From: Zonotrichia leucophrys gambelii
Taxonomy: Eukaryota; Chordata; Aves; Passeriformes; Passerellidae
Length of the DNA stretch: 64,000 nt
Direction of reading: 5' to 3'
NCBI RefSeq assembly: GCF_028769735.1
Contig: NC_088169.1
Location: 47,219,229 to 47,283,228 of the forward strand
The notes beneath the pieces were generated by a model. The model saw nothing but the letters and a program-made list of their open reading frames with translations, did not search any database and was not told where the DNA came from. This document shows, piece by piece, positions 62,734-64,000 of the stretch (position 1 is the stretch's first letter; each line of letters opens with the position of its first letter). The position numbers and the translations under genes are program-made.

Positions 62734-64000
62734 TTTACATAAAGTTGAAGAAAATCTAATGCATCAATGAAAATCAGACAACTGGCTAGAAAGTGTGAAT
62801 ACACCTTGAAGAACAGGCAAATGAACATGAAGTAAAAATAAATGCTGCAAAATGTGAGGAAGTGTAATTACAACAAAAATCTGTTGTAATAACAATAGAA
62901 AAATCTGCTATATGAGGTCTCTTTGTGGCGAGTGGCTGTCTGTACATCAATGTTCAAAAGTACCACAGGCACATTTACATATTCTCACCTCAAGCCTGAA
63001 AATAAATTTTCTCAGCAATCATGTGTTTTATGAGAAAAAGATATAAGAAATTATAAAGGAGACTCTAAATGTACATCAGGTATTTTAGGGGCTTGCTAAG
63101 TTCAGTAGCCCAGTGGAGGCAAGGCTGGTGTAGCTCCATATCCCCAGTTTGTTTTGTTCCTGGGTGTTTTTCTTCTTTTGTTTTTTTAATATCCTTCTAC
63201 TTCCTTCAGACAAGTTTTCTAGAGAATGTATCTTAGCCGTAATTATACTACTGATCAATATCACTTTTGCATTTGCGAAGTGGGGATACTCTTCTAGTAT
63301 CTCAACTTATAAACTAATTTTAAGCATTCCTTTGGGGTTTTTAGGTCGTTCTGGTAATGAAAACTTCTCATTTTGTGTTGTACTTTATTTTTCATCATAT
63401 TTCAAATCCCAAATGTCTTTATAAAATTCTAGGACTTAAAAAACCCCCACACTTCATTATATTTCTTCTTAATGAGGATTAGCTTACTCATCTTCATAAA
63501 TAAAGTACTCTGCATTGCCGGTAAAGCAGAATTTCCACATGAAAGATAGTTTTATTCATTGCACTGAACGTACCTTTCCCTAAAGAATAAAAGGGAAGAA
63601 AGATTCCTATGGTTCTTTCTTCTCCCTTTTCATTCTTGCCCGTGTTTACTTTAATCATTTAGAAGCTAAGAAACTCAAGATTAATTCCCTTAGAAACTGA
63701 GATTAAATGATGGACAAAGCATGCAGGAAAGTTCTGAATAAATCACATTCAAGTGAGCAGACCAGAATGGTTGCCTGCAGATTGCTCCTTAATAAATTTC
63801 AGCATAATCAAAAAGCAAGGTCACATGCAAACAATTACTGCCAGCAGTGGTGGGACTGGCTCACAGCAAGTTAGCTTCAAATAGATGTTAATTTTTTTGT
63901 ACTTTATGAAAAAATGTAGACAAAGTGTATCAAAGGGTAATGAACGTTTCTAAAACTGGTGACATCAGGTTCAACCCACATGCAATCACACATACATATG
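62734..64000. other. Unannotated AT-rich DNA
   Basis: No gene or transposon recognised up to the window edge. The plus frame at 63149-63424 is hydrophobic with no family signature. Confidence 0.5.

Noticed and set aside
61917..62770. Overlapping Pro/Ser-rich frames on both strands
   Set aside because: They fall inside the antisense ERVL-type LTR and reflect its GC-rich blocks.

Overview
The window is AT-rich vertebrate DNA with no intact gene that I can recognise. I see no exon series with plausible splicing, no rRNA, no functional tRNA gene and no CpG-island promoter. The open frames that occur are short, mostly rich in Ile/Leu/Phe/Lys/Ser, and fall inside repeats or look like chance products of AT-rich sequence. 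I read it as intergenic or deep intronic DNA (a gene desert).

The repeats point to a bird, most likely a songbird (passerine). CR1 LINEs dominate: about eleven fragments end in, or run into, the avian CR1 3' signature (ATTCTATGATTCTAT and its complement). There is a tRNA-Ile-headed SINE with a CR1-like tail, the architecture of the zebra finch SINE TguSINE1. Four avian endogenous-retrovirus LTRs are recognised, plus one decayed LTR that hosts one of them; no gag, pol or env is seen with any of them.

Layout: 1-12.7 kb unannotated AT-rich DNA with microsatellites and a 20-bp palindrome; 12.75-13.9 kb CR1 (minus); 13.9-25.4 kb mostly unannotated; 25.4-26.9 kb a GC-rich block followed by a CR1 (plus) split by an antisense SINE; 29.95-30.67 kb CR1 (minus), then a 24-bp perfect hairpin; 33.0-33.85 kb two CR1 pieces in opposite orientation; 36.6 kb CR1 3' end; 41.3-43.6 kb an old LTR split by a younger LTR, then a CR1 (minus) with reverse-transcriptase remnants; 44.42-44.53 kb a perfect 38-bp inverted duplication with an 18-nt direct repeat; 46.7-47.07 kb a second LTR of the younger family; 50.0-50.2 kb an 8-bp satellite-like array; 50.47-50.94 kb CR1 (plus); 53.2-54.5 kb a well-preserved solo LTR with a perfect 5-bp target duplication; 55.75-56.18 kb a decayed fragment resembling an L1-clade ORF1 protein; 57.6 kb an old CR1; 61.7-62.7 kb an ERVL-like LTR (minus).

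No genes work together here. What can be read is insertion history: old CR1s and LTRs were broken by a SINE and a younger LTR, and at least two local rearrangements left hairpin footprints. Repeat assignments rest on recognising family sequence by eye; no database search was possible.
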